Below, piece after piece: positions 13,957 to 26,154 of a stretch of 64,000 bases of DNA. The first letter of the stretch is position 1, and every line of letters begins with the position of its first letter. The DNA is from Prunella strophiata (Eukaryota; Chordata; Aves; Passeriformes; Prunellidae): positions 18,297,608-18,361,607 of the forward strand of contig JAZBQD010000001.1 of assembly GCA_036583965.1 (NCBI GenBank). The letters are read 5' to 3'. A program made the position numbers and the translations under genes. The notes beneath the pieces were generated by a model. That model made no database searches and had not been told where the DNA came from. It was given only the letters and a program-made list of their open reading frames with translations.

Positions 13957-14044
13957 TGGAAGGTGTCCCTGGCTATGGCAGAAGGTTGGAAGTAGATGAT
14001 CTTTAATGTCCCTTCAAACCCCAACCATTCTGGGATTCTGTGAT
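13957..14044 (+). mobile_element. CR1 fragment, 3' end
   Basis: Sense CR1 terminus (GGTGTCCCTGGCTATGGCAG, GATGATCTTTAATGTCCC, CCATTCTGGGATTCTGTGA), followed by a short AT dinucleotide stretch. Confidence 0.83.
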
Positions 14045-17000
14045 ATATATGTATGTAACTATATATAAAAGATGTAAAATGCAATATGACGTGACAGATG
14101 CTGTGGTACCACCCTGAGGGACAGGGGAATCATACTGACAGAGGATGTCAGCTGAAAATCAGCACAGGGAGCTGATCTTTTAATTCTTTTCATGCAAGAA
14201 AAAAGTAAAAGAATTATCCTGATGAGCTATTTCTTTAGGTGGAGGGCTAAAATATGATAGGGTTCTTTCTCAGTATTTTTATTTTGTGTGATTTATTAAT
14301 TACCAAATCCTTGTATCTATTTTTATTTCACATTTCTTGTTAAAGTTTGGAGAACCAGAGGGATTTTAAGCTAAATGAGGAAGTGGATCAGCCAGGAGCC
14401 ACTGGTGGGCATGGAGCATCTGAGGCACAGGATTCAACAAAAAGGGAGGAAGGATGAGACTTGTTAAAGTTCTAAACCTGCCTCTGATCCTGCAGGTGCT
14501 GGAAGTCCCCTGACAAGCTGACAGCAGACGAACTCAGGCAGGAGAGGTTTCTGGCTGGGTGTGAGTGAGAAAAAGCCCTTCCCCAGGAGGAGCTCCTCTG
14601 CCAAGCAGCAGGACAGGGAGCACAGAGAGGCTCTGCCTCCCCTCCATCCCTCACTGCCCAGCTCTGACCTGGAGGGATCCCTGATGGGGCTTCAGAGCTG
14701 CCCCTGCCTGGGGCAGGAGTGGGGCTGGAGCCCTCCCTGCTGCTTTGGTGATGCTGGGATTGAGGCAGGGGCAGAATTCAGCGAAGGAAAGGTGCAGAGA
14801 GGAAAACTCCCCATTTTTCCTGGGGATAATGGGTAACTAGGGAGCTGCTGGAAGCTCCCCCAGGGCACAACTCAGTGCTGCAGCTTTGGAAGAACTCTCA
14901 GGAAGGCACTGGCCTTCAGCAACAGGTGACAAATCTCTGGAGAATAAAACCATCTGAAATACCTTGGATTTTAAGTAAGAAAAGGGTGTTTTAAGGATTT
15001 ACCCAAAGGGAAAGAAACATATTTCCAGAGCCACACATTGTTTTGAACAGAGATGTAAGTCCAGCTCCTTCAGATTTCAATAATTTCCAGCTGATGTCTG
15101 GAAATATAAAGGTCACACCCTTGTGCCAGAGTGGGAACTGGGGATTCAGCAGGAAGAAGAACATTTGGTGTAAAAGATGGGTGTAATGACATCCTTTCTA
15201 TGGACTAATGGATAGTGAAGGCAGTAGGAGGATTGGAATTTGGATGTGGATTTCTCAATGTTTGTTTCTGTGCCTGTCTGCCTCTTACCCTCCTCTAAGG
15301 TGAGGAAGAGGTTTCAGAAAGCTCTTAGGGGTTTAAAATATTTTTATTTATTGTCTCCAAGAGGTCTCAGATGTCTCCCATGTTAGAGCTGGGTTACCAC
15401 TGGTACATTCTTGCTCAGAATTTAATGTAGCATTGAACACATTTAATTTATTTTTTAATAGTGATAAGTGATGTCCTGATTTTGCAGCAGGTTAAATTCC
15501 TTTTCTTCTGCACTTTTAATGATGATGTTGGCTACTTTTGCTGGTCACCTGGATATGATTAAGTACCTGAGCTCACCAAGTGCTTCCTGAGAAGGCAAAA
15601 ATCTGGGAGGTCACACAACTTTTCAAGGCTGCAGGTGGAGGACAAGCTCCTGCTCTTGCCTGGTGGTTGATGGTGCTGAAATGGAAGAGTTTCATCCCTG
15701 CAGTTTGCAGAGAAGGCAGAATTGTCCCAAAAGTGAACAGGTTAATTTTTATCCTCATATTAATTCTGCCCTGATACATTCCTCAATTCTTTGGGCTCTT
15801 GCTTAATGGAAGCTCATTTGCCCAAAAGAATGATGGCAATGGGTTCAGAAAAGGAGAATTGTGTAATTCTGGCTGATAAACAGAGTAGTGGATTAAACCC
15901 TGCTGATATCATAGCAATAACTGGAATAACCTCTAAGTCTTCAGGGCAGTGAAGCTTCCATGGTAGTGGTTTTGTAATTTTTACCTTTCCTTCATAGGAA
16001 ACAGGCTTTCAGAAAATTAGGAGCTGATACAGGATATAATAGGGAGCATTCCTTTCTTATAATCCACATTTTTAATCAATCTACAACATGCAGTTTTATT
16101 TGAAGGTTACCATGAAACAGGAGATAGGCATGATTGCCTGGATTTGGTTTCACAACAGGCATGGATGTGTGTTAGCAAAAATTGGATAATTTAGTAATGG
16201 CTGAATAAATATTAGCAAGTGGGTGGTACAATTAAACTAACAGAGTTGCAGCTGATAAGGTGCTGGCAAACTCTGATCAAGACTGCTGGGTGGCTGAATG
16301 AGAAGCTGAAGATTCAGAGATAAGAATTGATGGATGTAATGTTATCCTAATTGAGAAGAGGGGAGCACCTAAAGCAAGGAGAAATGAAATTGATGACCTG
16401 AAACAGGCTGAGATTAAAAAAAAATAAAAAAATCAGCTTGATGAAGGCTCCTGCAGGAGTGCAAGGGGCCAGAGAGGGCTGGGCATGTGTTGGATAAGGT
16501 GAAATTTTTTAATGTTTTTCTTAAAGATGGTCAGGATAACGTGCAATAATAGTATGGGACTTAAACGTTTAAGTGTCACTTAAAACTTGTGGGACAGAAT
16601 TTAGTTTTGCATTTATTTTATGGAACTGAGGGTGGTTTTTCCTCTCCCCTCACAGATCCCCTGTTCCCAGTGCTGCCTTGTTTGGGAGTTTGGAGTAGTG
16701 ATGGAATTCTGTGTCCCTGAGCTCCCAACATCAACCTGGGCTTCTGGTGAACATGGTTCCCCTTAGGAGAGGGAGAAATGCTGCTTTGGAAGAGGGAAGG
16801 AGGAATGGAAACCATGGAATGGAGGTTTGCTAGCAAAGAATCAGCTCTGGGGAGCAGGGTGGAGCACAATCATTGTCACTTACTGGGTATTGCTGTCCCA
16901 GCCAAGCAGGAGCTTCCAGAGTTTCTGTCTTAATAAATCAATTCTGCTGGAGGTTTGTTACTCCAGGAATTCCATGGCTAAAGTGTTTGAAATGATATAA

Positions 17001-17230
17001 TTTTTGTTATTTAATGTGTGTGCTGTACAGTACAGCCTGCTGTCCATGCTTATGGATTGATGACTTTAGAGGAGAAAAACCAGAAAAGTTATTTACTGGG
17101 ATCTGCAGTTCTCTGGGAGGCATTGCTGGAGGGGAACAGGTCCTGGGAGGTGAAGTTTGGAAAAATTCCTGTCCAGCAGTCGCTGCTGAGAACCTTTTCT
17201 CTTGAATTTTTTCATGCTCTTTCCAGACAG
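14045..17230. other. intergenic with a local GC-rich island
   Basis: Contains a GC-rich block at 14470-14840 with one exon-like segment (14496 to about 14560) that I cannot assign. The rest is AT-rich with no recognised repeat. Confidence 0.5.
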
Positions 17231-17830
17231 TGTCAGGAAAATCCACAAACACCAGAAGGAGACAGAGGAGTCCTGTGACTTTATTTGAATAAAGGGACAG
17301 AGATTAAATTAAGGGCTCCTCTATTTATATCTCAATTTATCTTTACAAACCCTAGTTATTATTAACTCAACCCTTTTGAACAACCTGGAACATTTGAAAC
17401 ACACCCTCCTGACTTTTCCAAGTCTGGTCCCTGCACCAGGCATAGCAGGTAAATATTGAGAATAAACCAGAATAAAAATGAGATATTAGCCCATTAATCA
17501 CCAGAGGTCCTTGTCCATGGCTACTGATGGCCAAGGTCTCCCAGCCTTTTTTCCAGCTGAGAATTCCAAATCTCTGGGGCTTTAGAGACCTTGTCCCAAG
17601 TGGGATGGGTGCACTCATGTCCAGCTGTCCTGGCTGCTGTTCCTGTTCTCCTGCCTGGATTTATGGACAGCCAAGTCCAGAGGCAGCAGCTGTGTACTGG
17701 CTTTGCAATTGTAGTTTTTGGGGAATTGTCATCACTGGCTGAAATGGTGAAAGTAGAAGTGAGTAAGGTTGAAATTCCAGCAGTAACCAGGCCTCCTGTT
17801 GGAAAAACCAACAAAAAAAAGATGTTGTCA
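17231..17830 (-). mobile_element. LTR, family B, approximate right end
   Basis: The left part matches the 34.5-kb copy (AAATCCACAAA, GACAGAGGAGTCCT, then the palindrome-like CTTTATTTGAATAAAG at 17279-17294). A minus-strand TATA box TATAAATA at 17322-17329 supports LTR orientation. The two copies diverge to the right, and the end near 17830 is an estimate. It lies about 7 kb beyond the ADAM12 stop codon. Confidence 0.6.
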
Positions 17831-20567
17831 CAGCCCTGGGAAACTTCAGGAGTGGGAGGGATGTAAACAGTGAGTGCTGAGGTGGTGCCACCTCAGAATG
17901 GAGAAAATCTCAGATTATTTCAATAGAGAGAAAAGTCAAAGCTGCAGGAGAAGAGAAATCCAAACTGGGAACATCCTGACAGTGTAATTCATCTATTCCA
18001 ATCAATCCATCTAACTGTCTTTCCTGTTATTTATGGTGCTGCTCCTGGAGATTTATAATGTTCGTCTCAGACTGCAAAGCTTCATCACAGAAACCAGACA
18101 CACAAAAAAGAGGGGAGAAAATAAAGAAAAAAAAAAAAAAAAAAAAAAAAAGAGATTCCCTGGAGAGGTTTTTTATAAAATCTTCCTCTGTAAACACCTT
18201 TAGGTTTGGGATTTAGATAAAACTGGCTGGGGGAGCCACAAAGACACAAGAGCACAAAGGGGATGTGACAAAAGGAAGGAAGGAAAGGCAGGAAAATCAA
18301 CCCAAAAGTGATAAAGAGGGAAAATGTGAAGAGAGGGTTTGCTGGATGTGTAAGTGCAAAGTTTCTGAGAGTTTCTTGAAGGGAACTGAATAGGAAATGT
18401 GCTTTTTTAGGGGCAGACAGTGCTCTGGGGGTAGAAACCCCTGAGCTCAGCCACTTTGCCCTCTGGCTGTGGGGAAGGACAGCCCTGCTTGACACTGGAA
18501 ATTCCAGCTCCAGAAAGTTTAACACATAAAAATAATATTAAAGCCATTGCCCTGTAGTTTGTTATGCCTTATTGAATCTTTACTGAATGTTGGTATTCTA
18601 AAAAATCTCCCTGCTGTCTTAAATCCACACAATTTTCTGTCTTCAGAGCTGTTATCTTGGTTTAATTTTGGTTAGTAATTACAGGTAATAGCTTGAAGGT
18701 AACTGGAGAGGAAGGGATAATCCAAAATGTGCCCAAACCACGTTTTTAGGGGAAAAAAAATTCTACAAACTGAATGTATTCATTGAATGAATATATTTTT
18801 CATACATTCCTAATGCACTCCAAAATTATGCTCGTGATAAACAAGGAGTTTGATTAATTTTCTCTCTCTGTATTTTAATTTAAATATGTGTATCTTGTAC
18901 AGACTGCCTAAAAATTCTCCCAAACCATCTACTTGTTGCAGTTTCCAAGTTACTGGGCTTTACTTGGTGCTAAAATCAAATTAATGGGTTCTGTAGCAGT
19001 GTGATGCCTCTGCTTTGCATCCCTGGGTGGGCTGCAAGGAGCAGCAGGGGCATTAAAGCACTTTGGTACTTGATGCTTTGTTAAAACCTGACTTGATAGT
19101 TTAATTCCAGGCAGCAAGAGCCTGGATTAGATGGGTGTAGGATGGAGATTCCACCTTTCAAACAGGATTTAAGGTGATTTTTCCACTCAGTGCAGCTGGG
19201 GCTGCAGGAGGAGTTACCCAGACCTGCAGTGGGAGACTTTGTTGGTTCAGGTTGGGGTTTTTTTTTTCTTGTGAAAAGGGAGATTCTTTCCTCTTTCAGT
19301 ATTACAAAAGACTGGAAATTTTCACAGGTAGGTATAAATTATTTCTATATAGAGGTTTCCTGCCTCTGAGTTTATTTTTAAAACATATTTCCTTCTGCAT
19401 CAGTTATGATTTGTGCTTGTTTGGAGCTTGGTCAATTTGCTAGAAGTCAAGAAGGAAAAACTAAGAGAAAAACTGCTGTTTCCCACTTTGGAGATGATGC
19501 CTCAGATAAATTTGATTTTTCCCATCAAGAAAGGAAAAAGATGAATATTTGGCCCCAAATGCTGCAACTTGCCTGTTTCACCTCTGTTATTCAGATTTAT
19601 GGGTCCTTGGCCCTCTAAATTTTGGAGCTCAGCCTCCTCTTCAGCATCTCCTCCTGTATTTAAGTGCATCCATGGGATTGACAGACACTGAATCCTTACA
19701 GAACCCTCTTGCATGCAGAGTTAGATGTAAAGCAAGAAATTCAAATAAACAAAAAATACTTTTTGGCATTCCCCTGAGGGTATTGCAAAGCTGCTGGAAA
19801 TTAAATACTGATTTTTTTTTTTCTTCTCTACTGCTCCTTTTCTTCTTCAAGACCTCTTTTGCTTTCATGGCTGTCCTTGTAGTAAACAAAAATTAGCATT
19901 TCTTACCCAACCATGTTAATACTTATCTTTAAATTTTCCAAGGAGATGCTTCTTTACTTCAAACCTTGAGCTGCTTGTGCAACAAATTTAGCTTCAGCTC
20001 TCAAAGTGAAAAATATGTTCAGGTTGTTAAGACATCTAAAATTCTTACAGAAAATTAGGCTAAATTAATGAATCTTTGTAGAAAATATATATTGATATAT
20101 TTTAGCTTTTGGTTTTTGCAATTAAGTAGTATTTTACAGTTTTTACAGTAAAATAATCTGGTATATTTGCTAAATAAAAGCAAGTGATCTATGATAAATA
20201 TATAAATTATCTGAGGTATTTTCAGATCTGTTCCTGAAAGTTTTGGTTTGGGGGTTTAAAAAATAGTTTTAGAGGTCTTTATATCCATCAAAATTGCAAA
20301 GTAAAACACTGAGAAATGCAAAATTCAAGTTGTTTTAAAAGAAATTAGGAAAAAATCAGTCCTTTCCTGCAAATCCAGCATAATCTAAGACATGGCACAT
20401 ACAAAAGGCAATCTGTTGGATAGAACTTTTAATTTTTGCTGTGGGTTCTTGGAGCAGTGAGAACATACAGGCAGAAAGATGCCATTCTCTCTACATTCCT
20501 TCTTTAAGAGAGGAATTATTCCCAATATCAAATCTCAACATCCTCTGCTGCAACTTGAGGTCATTTC
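17831..20567. other. intergenic, no recognised gene
   Basis: Poly-A at 18.1 kb, otherwise unique sequence without recognised exons or mobile elements. Confidence 0.6.
18127..18151. repeat. homopolymer of 25 A
   Basis: Twenty-five A in a purine-rich setting. No retrocopy was recognised upstream, so it is treated as a simple tract. Confidence 0.95.
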
Positions 20568-20702
20568 CTGTCCCTTGTTCCTTGTCCCCTCCTGTCAGGA
20601 GTTGTGCAGAGCCACAAGGTCCCCCCTGATCCCCCTTTTCTCCAGCTGAGCCCCTTCCCAGCTCCCTCAGCCCCTCCTGGTGCTCCACATCCTTTCCCAA
20701 TT
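20568..20702 (-). mobile_element. CR1 LINE fragment
   Basis: Antisense CR1 segment. It shares CCTCCTGTCAGGAG and CCACAAGGTCCCCCCTGATC with the copy at 35.6 kb, so both descend from one subfamily. Confidence 0.8.
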
Positions 20703-21711
20703 GTTCCTAAGTACATTAAAAGCCAATAAATTTAATTAGGTAAGAATTAAAACATGAAGTAAAGCAGAAAAATGTATTGCTGAGCTCTACAGATACACAT
20801 GCTCTTGCACACTGCTTAAAAATAAAAGAGGGGCATGGAAGTGAAAAGTATCTTTTGTCATGATGATGATGAGGATGATGTTGGATATTAAATTCCTGAA
20901 TGAACTGAATCCCAAGAGTTCTAAATGTTCAATGTGCTCCAGGTTTTAATTTCTCTTGCAAGTGTTGTGTGAAAAGGGCAGCTGCCTGTAATTTATGGGC
21001 AATATTTATGTGTGGTCTCGTTCTGTGGAAGGTTGGTCTCTGTGCAGAGTGAGTTTCAGCCTTACTGGGTTCAGAAAATGATGTTTTGCAGAGTGAGATA
21101 AAGAATGAATTTGTTTACTGTTACATGGTAATTTACAGTTAAATTGGAAACTGCTGTTATTTGATTGGAAGTTAATAAAAGAGAATATTGCATACTCAAA
21201 TGATCAGAAGAAACCAGAATTGAAACAAAGGGGAAAGCTCTGTATCTCTTTTTGCTCTGAGCTTTTGAAAAGGCTTTTAAAATATTCCATGAAATTAAAA
21301 GGAGATAAATCTTGCTACCCTGATAATTGCTAGCTTTTACAAACAATCTGGGAATACTAAACCCATGGGACTTGATGGAGGGAAAGATGGTAAATATGCA
21401 ATTTTCCTTTTGTTTACTGCCTATTTATTAATTTTCTTTGGTGTTTTGTACTTTCTGTTCTATTGATTAGCATAAAGGCAGCTTTAGGGAGAGCACACTG
21501 TGTTCCTGCCTTCCCTCTGGAAAGGGAGCCTGGCTGTAGCAGCACTCCAGAGCTGGGAGAATACAGAAAGGAAGAATCAGCACAAAAAAAAAAAAAATCT
21601 CCCACCAAGATAAATTGGGACCCATAAAACTACTGAGGATTTAAAGGTTGGTGTAACCTTAATTTTTAAAGGTGATTTAGAAAAGGTGATTTGCTGAGCA
21701 GGGAGGTGGAG

Positions 21712-21770
21712 GAATTTATGATGACAGGACTGAATTTATGATGACAGGACTGAATTTATGATGACAGGGC
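21712..21770. repeat. 20-bp tandem repeat, three copies
   Basis: GAATTTATGATGACAGGACT three times; the last copy ends AGGGC. Confidence 0.95.
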
Positions 21771-22083
21771 TTGTGCAAGGAGCTCACCTTGGATTTCACA
21801 CCCTGGTGTATCCTACAGGAATTTATTTCCTTACCCTGCCCTTACAGATGTAAAACCATTCACCTGCTTTCCACCATGGAATTTTCCATGCCATCTGCAT
21901 TTCTAATCATGAAGGCACTAATAAGGTGGGAAAGCACCTCAAACCAGCTACTACTGATAAAATTCCCCAAAAGAAAAGAAGGATTTGATGGATCATTTGG
22001 TGTCATCTCTTTGTCAGGTGTTTGTTGTCCCACCTCACTCTCAAGCTCCAAGCCTTTTTCTGCCTGTAGAATTTTGCACTTGA

Positions 22084-22199
22084 TAATATAAATATAAATA
22101 TAAATATAAATATAAATATAAATATAAATATAAATATAAATATAAATATAAATATAAATATAAATATAAATATAAATATAAATATAAATATAAATATAT
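22084..22199. repeat. (AAATAT)n microsatellite
   Basis: About 19 near-perfect hexamer copies. Minus-strand frames read as alternating Tyr-Ile or Leu-Tyr and are not genes. Confidence 0.97.
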
Positions 22200-22276
22200 T
22201 GGTTTAGTTGAGGTGTTAGGGCATGGGTTGGACTCAATGATCTTTAAGGTCTTTTCCAACCTGGTCATTCTGTGAA
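22200..22276 (+). mobile_element. CR1 fragment between AAATAT arrays
   Basis: Sense CR1 terminus (GGTTGGACTCAATGATCTTT, AAGGTCTTTTCCAACCTGG, TCATTCTGTGA). A long (AAATAT)n array lies immediately before it and a short remnant of the same repeat after it. Confidence 0.83.
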
Positions 22277-23320
22277 ATATAAATATAAATAAATATAAAA
22301 TTTGCAAATTGCTGACTGAAAGGATTCCACATTTTATGGCTGTTACCTACATTGCACCCACATTTTGCTATGAAAAAAAAATCACCCTGTACTATTCAGT
22401 AAGAACTTTTTTTGTGTCAAGTAATGCTCTTAGTTTTTATAGGCTCTTTGGGTTTTGTTACCTGTGTTTCAGATTGAGAATTGGGACTTTTTTCCCCAGA
22501 CATCTAGAAATCTCAAAGTTCAGCCATGTCTTAGATGGTAAGCCTTGTAGATAATATGTTCTTAACTGTAGGACTGAATTCCACTGGATATCTGTGCATG
22601 TTTTGGTGGGAATAGTTAAAAAATTTGGACACATGGTGTGGGTGAGGTGGCTGCTTGAAGTGACAGGGACACAGGTGGGTGCCCTGGATGGATATTTCTA
22701 TTTTCTATACTTTTAAGCCTGCCTAGGTTGGCCATGTTTAAGTTTATACACGTGCCAAGTCTTATCTAAGCTGCTCCTGTTAAATTCAGAACTCCTGGTG
22801 TTGATAACAGACACTTTTTAGTCATTTCATGTCACCTTTCACTACCCACAGTTTCACCTTACGGTTTTCAGCAGTTTGCAGAAGAACTCTGATAAAATGG
22901 GAGCATTCAAAAAGCAAACTGAGGTCATGTGGCTGCTTCAAATGGAGGTACCCCCTACCACAGATACAAAAAAAATTGTGTTTGAAATACACTATTTGTA
23001 AATACTATTAAAAATAAATAATATTTTTAAATACACTAAGTACACAATATGTAAAGTCCATAAAAAGCATAATTTTGGTTCCCCCATCCTTGTGTTGTGA
23101 TTCTCCACACACAAAGCCCTGTTGTTGCTCTTGGAGGTGCTTTAAGAATTGAAATACATTTGTGAAGCTTTTCCTTTGCTATTAAACACCAAACTAAGCT
23201 GATTTTGGTTTGTTCAGTTTCTCAATAAACATGAAGTTTGTGTTGCTGTGAGGGGGAATAACAGGGAAAATGAAATACAATGACACTTCCTGAAGCCAGA
23301 TGTGAGTTTCTATCAATGCT

Positions 23321-23326
23321 TTTATT
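23321..23326 (-). terminator. candidate distal poly(A) signal AATAAA
   Basis: AATAAA on the minus strand, about 1.2 kb past the stop codon. It is followed within 80 bases by a T-rich stretch (TTGTATTTCATTTTCC), which resembles a downstream element. This is the stronger of the two candidates by context. Confidence 0.4.
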
Positions 23327-24108
23327 TTTGCTTAAGGAAACAAAAACCACAAGCAATGAGGAAACCATTAAAGGTGATAGTCCCTTCTCCCTCTGCTTCA
23401 ACTGATAATTAAAAATTGTTGTTTTTACAGGTGAAACTGTGCTTTCTCAGTACTGCTGAGAAAGCACAGAAGAGATCAGGTATAATCACAGAGCAGAGAT
23501 GAACTCTTTTTTTTTTTGGATAATCCAAGTCTATGTATTAAAATACATATTTTGATTTGGGAATCAAGAAACCTGGAGCAACATTGTAGAAGTTTAATAC
23601 AAAACAGTAGTAAATATGCAAAATACAGGTGATAAGCAGAGCAGTGAGGCAAAAGGAAATAATATAAGAGTTGATTCTTAAAATGTAATTCTTTGTAATT
23701 CTTGGCTTCCCCCCAGCCCTGGGTGTAATGCCCTGCCAGTCTAATCAGGACAACAATGAGATGGTGAAATTAAATTACCAAAGCATCAAAAAGGAGATGG
23801 CACAGGGAGGCCTGGTATCTGCTTTAATATGCACTAACCAGGCTGTGCTTGAGGAAAATGAGGTTAAAACCACCACAGTTTGGTGATATACAGTACTTGT
23901 TCAGTGAGAGGACTTCTCCCAGGTGGAGAAATCCTCTTTCAGCACAGAGATTTCTGGGAGATCTCAAACAGTAACATGAAAACTGAGATTACAGTACAGC
24001 TGCAAACACAGGGTGAGCCTTTGGTCACATAGAGGTTACACCTTGTGTGCAGATATTGGGCAGTTCACCCAGTTCCAGGAGAGGTTTTGGCTTTTTTACC
24101 CTGCCATA

Positions 24109-24114
24109 TTTATT
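24109..24114 (-). terminator. candidate proximal poly(A) signal AATAAA
   Basis: AATAAA on the minus strand, 437 bases past the ADAM12 stop codon. It is the first canonical signal after the stop. A clear GT-rich downstream element is not obvious, so use is uncertain. Confidence 0.4.
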
Positions 24115-24550
24115 CAGAAGTTGGGTTAGAACCATTGAGATGAAGTTTACACATTTCATTGAGCTGTATCAGCACCCCTTAAAGAATAGATCAAAACTAA
24201 GAAATCTACGTAGGACAACAGAGCAGAATTATTCAAGTTCAGTGAAATATTACAAAAAAAAAAGGTTTCCTTTTTAGGAAAACTCAGCTATGGTAAAAAT
24301 ATCTACTACAGTGCACTGCACTGTAATAAATATTCAACATAAATTAATAATTTACAAGTACCTGAGCAAGTATACAGAGCACCATAGCACAGCACAGCAC
24401 CAAAGGCAGTAGCTCAGAATTCTTAAAAATAATGCTGTTTTAAACATTAAAAATTTTAAGTATTGTCATAGAAATGAACTCCAGCTGGAGTTGAAAGATA
24501 GTGCAAACTTCTGTCTTCACTTTTTAAAATAAAGGTGTCAGGTTTTCTAC

Positions 24551-24611
24551 TCATTTCACATCCATAGTGTTGCTGGACCTGGATAGATGTGGTGGATGTT
24601 TGGGAGCAGGT
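24551..24611 (-). CDS. ADAM12: ADAM12 terminal coding exon
   Basis: The coding part of the last exon is 61 nt: one base completing arginine 495, 19 codons and TGA (24551-24553). Acceptor is TTTCCAACAG. It reads PAPKHPPHLSRSSNTMDVK and stop. This aligns without gaps to the mammalian end RPAPQYPHQVPRSTHTAYIK. It is short, so the case rests on that alignment, on phase agreement with the previous exon, and on the good acceptor. Confidence 0.88.
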
Positions 24612-24868
24612 CTGTTGGAAAGAAAGAAAGAAAACAGCAAATTGTTACTTAATCTCCATTTCTTTGGGTGCTCATCAGTTTTGTACCTGATCAAAAATGT
24701 CAGGTAATGTTGCAGAATTCCAGGTGGTTTCCAAAAGCTGTAGGAGTCAGCTTGGAATGTTGTTGCTTTTAGAATATAATGATTAGAATGGACAGCCAGG
24801 AGTTTTAATCAAAGTTTCTGTGTGCAGTGTTTTTACTAAAATATAGGAGACTATATTGATTCTATTTT

Positions 24869-24940
24869 TAATAGAGCACTTCTGAGCACTTAAGTGCTTT
24901 ACACTTTAATAGAGTTTCTGAGCACTTAAGAGCTTTACTG
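24869..24940. repeat. imperfect 38-bp tandem duplication
   Basis: TAATAGAG followed by TTCTGAGCACTTAAG and a GCTTTAC block occurs twice in the last ADAM12 intron. Confidence 0.85.
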
Positions 24941-25518
24941 GTAGAATTCTGGTAGCTTAAAACACCACTTTTATCTTCCTTGGATCTCACTTTATTCACA
25001 GGAAACTGAGGAATACTGGGTAAGAAAACAGCATTGACTAAACCCACTAACATTGGGTGTAGTTATCCCACTTCCTGATTATTTTTTCAAACATAGTTTA
25101 TATTTTTGAAGTGTAAAATTTCTATGCTTTTTTGAATCTTTTGGATAATATTTTCAGATTATGTCAGCTGATGTTTCCTTGGGAAATGGGTGATCAGGAA
25201 ATCACTTTTTTGGTGGCTGATTTTAACAGCATTCAGTTCTCAGCCTAATTCAGATATTGGGGAGGGGTCTGAGGAGAAAATTCATTATTTATTGGTTGGT
25301 TTTTGTAAATATGCAGCCAGATGTTTACAGTCAAACCTTCACAGGTATTATAAATCCTCATATTCTGTGGGAGTCAGAGCAACTGGGCTGCTGCACTTCT
25401 GGTGAGAAGCAGTGTGATAAGTAAAATTAGAGATGGAAATTATATTGGAAGTGGTTGCTGCTCCTTGAGCCATTTTAGCCATGTTGCTGCTGAAGTGCTC
25501 AAATCCAGGTGTTAGGAT

Positions 25519-25905
25519 TGATACCTTTTTGGGACTACCTAAAACCAGATGCTAGAAAAAAATTAAGGGAATAAAAAGCAGATATATTTATTGCAGGGCC
25601 TTCCAGGTACATTTTGGGCAGATGAAACCCCCAAGGGACTACACCCAGAAATGGATGATGGGTTTTCACACTTGTATAAGTTTGGTCTATTTGTGTATGG
25701 GGGGTTAATAGTCCAATTACAGCTTCAGGTAATGAAGTAATTTACCTCAAGTTTTCTCCCCCCAAAACTCATTTTTGTTTACACTTCTGAGGCCTGAAGC
25801 AGTGAGGTGTCCTTAATTCCCAGGCTTGGAGAGGAATTGTTGTGTCTGCCCAAAACGGGAAAGCAGCAGCTCACACTGTGTGTGGATTTAGGGTTAGACA
25901 CTGAT
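25519..25905 (-). mobile_element. solo LTR remnant, family A
   Basis: The start TGATACC (25519) and the body match the family A copies: a minus-strand AATAAA at 25587-25592, then the shared cacacttgtataagttt and tccaattacagct blocks. The right end is not clear and no target duplication was found. A 12-base match to the family (CCTAAGGCAGCA, 25949-25960) lies right beside the penultimate exon's donor, so the element may once have reached it. Confidence 0.75.
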
Positions 25906-25974
25906 GGAAATCACATGGAAATCACCTGGAAAATGCACAAACTCAGCTCCTAAGGCAGCAGGGTGAGCACTGAC

Positions 25975-26072
25975 CTGGCAGGGCTGGCGTGGGGCAGAGC
26001 CTTGGCGCGTGCGGCTCGGCCCAGGGGGTCGGCGGGGAGCGGCTTCCGAGGGGCGCTGGGCTTGGGGGGCTC
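25975..26072 (-). CDS. ADAM12: ADAM12 exon: cytoplasmic tail, proline-rich part 2 (penultimate)
   Basis: The exon is 98 nt: 32 codons (residues 463-494) plus two bases of a split arginine. Acceptor is TTCCCTGCAG and donor CCAG|GTCAGTG. EPPKPSAPRKPLPADPLGRA carries a class II motif (PSAPRK) and the conserved KPLPADP. It is strikingly GC- and CpG-rich compared with its surroundings. An LTR lies on each side. If its donor is skipped, the tail ends seven codons later (SVLTLLP and stop, TAG at 25950-25952). Confidence 0.94.
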
Positions 26073-26154
26073 CTGCAGGGAACAGAGCTCCTGTCAGCTC
26101 CCAGAGGGGCCATCCCACCCTGCACACAGCCCCAGCTGAGCTAAATCCACTGCA

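Larger units (their letters stand above)
20703..23299. other. intergenic next to the ADAM12 3' end
   Basis: Holds the 20-bp repeat, the AAATAT array and a CR1. If the ADAM12 3'UTR is as long as in mammals, part of this stretch may be transcribed. Confidence 0.5.
23300..24550 (-). other. ADAM12: probable ADAM12 3' untranslated region
   Basis: The region follows the TGA on the minus strand without splice-like interruption. Two canonical AATAAA hexamers occur in gene sense, at 24109-24114 and 23321-23326, giving UTRs of roughly 0.45 or 1.25 kb. The mammalian ADAM12-L 3'UTR is several kilobases, so the true end could be further left. No CR1 or LTR was seen inside it. It contains a short GATC-poor, A/T-rich stretch around 24320-24350. 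Confidence 0.45.
24612..25974 (-). other. ADAM12: ADAM12 last intron (1.4 kb)
   Basis: Intron of 1363 bp. It contains an LTR remnant (25519 to about 25905), a 38-bp imperfect tandem duplication (24869-24940), and a 120-bp segment (24752-24872) that recurs inside the LTR at 26.5 kb. Confidence 0.85.

Noticed and set aside
17367..17891. Several open frames of 71-97 codons on both strands
   Set aside because: They overlap the family B LTR and each other. No retroviral protein domain is recognisable.
21860..22307. Minus-strand frames rich in Tyr-Ile and Leu-Tyr repeats
   Set aside because: They are translations of the (AAATAT)n microsatellite.
1..23299. FANK1 or another downstream neighbour, expected from mammalian gene order
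   Set aside because: I scanned for ankyrin and fibronectin type III exons on the plus strand and saw none. The neighbour may be further away, or absent in this lineage.
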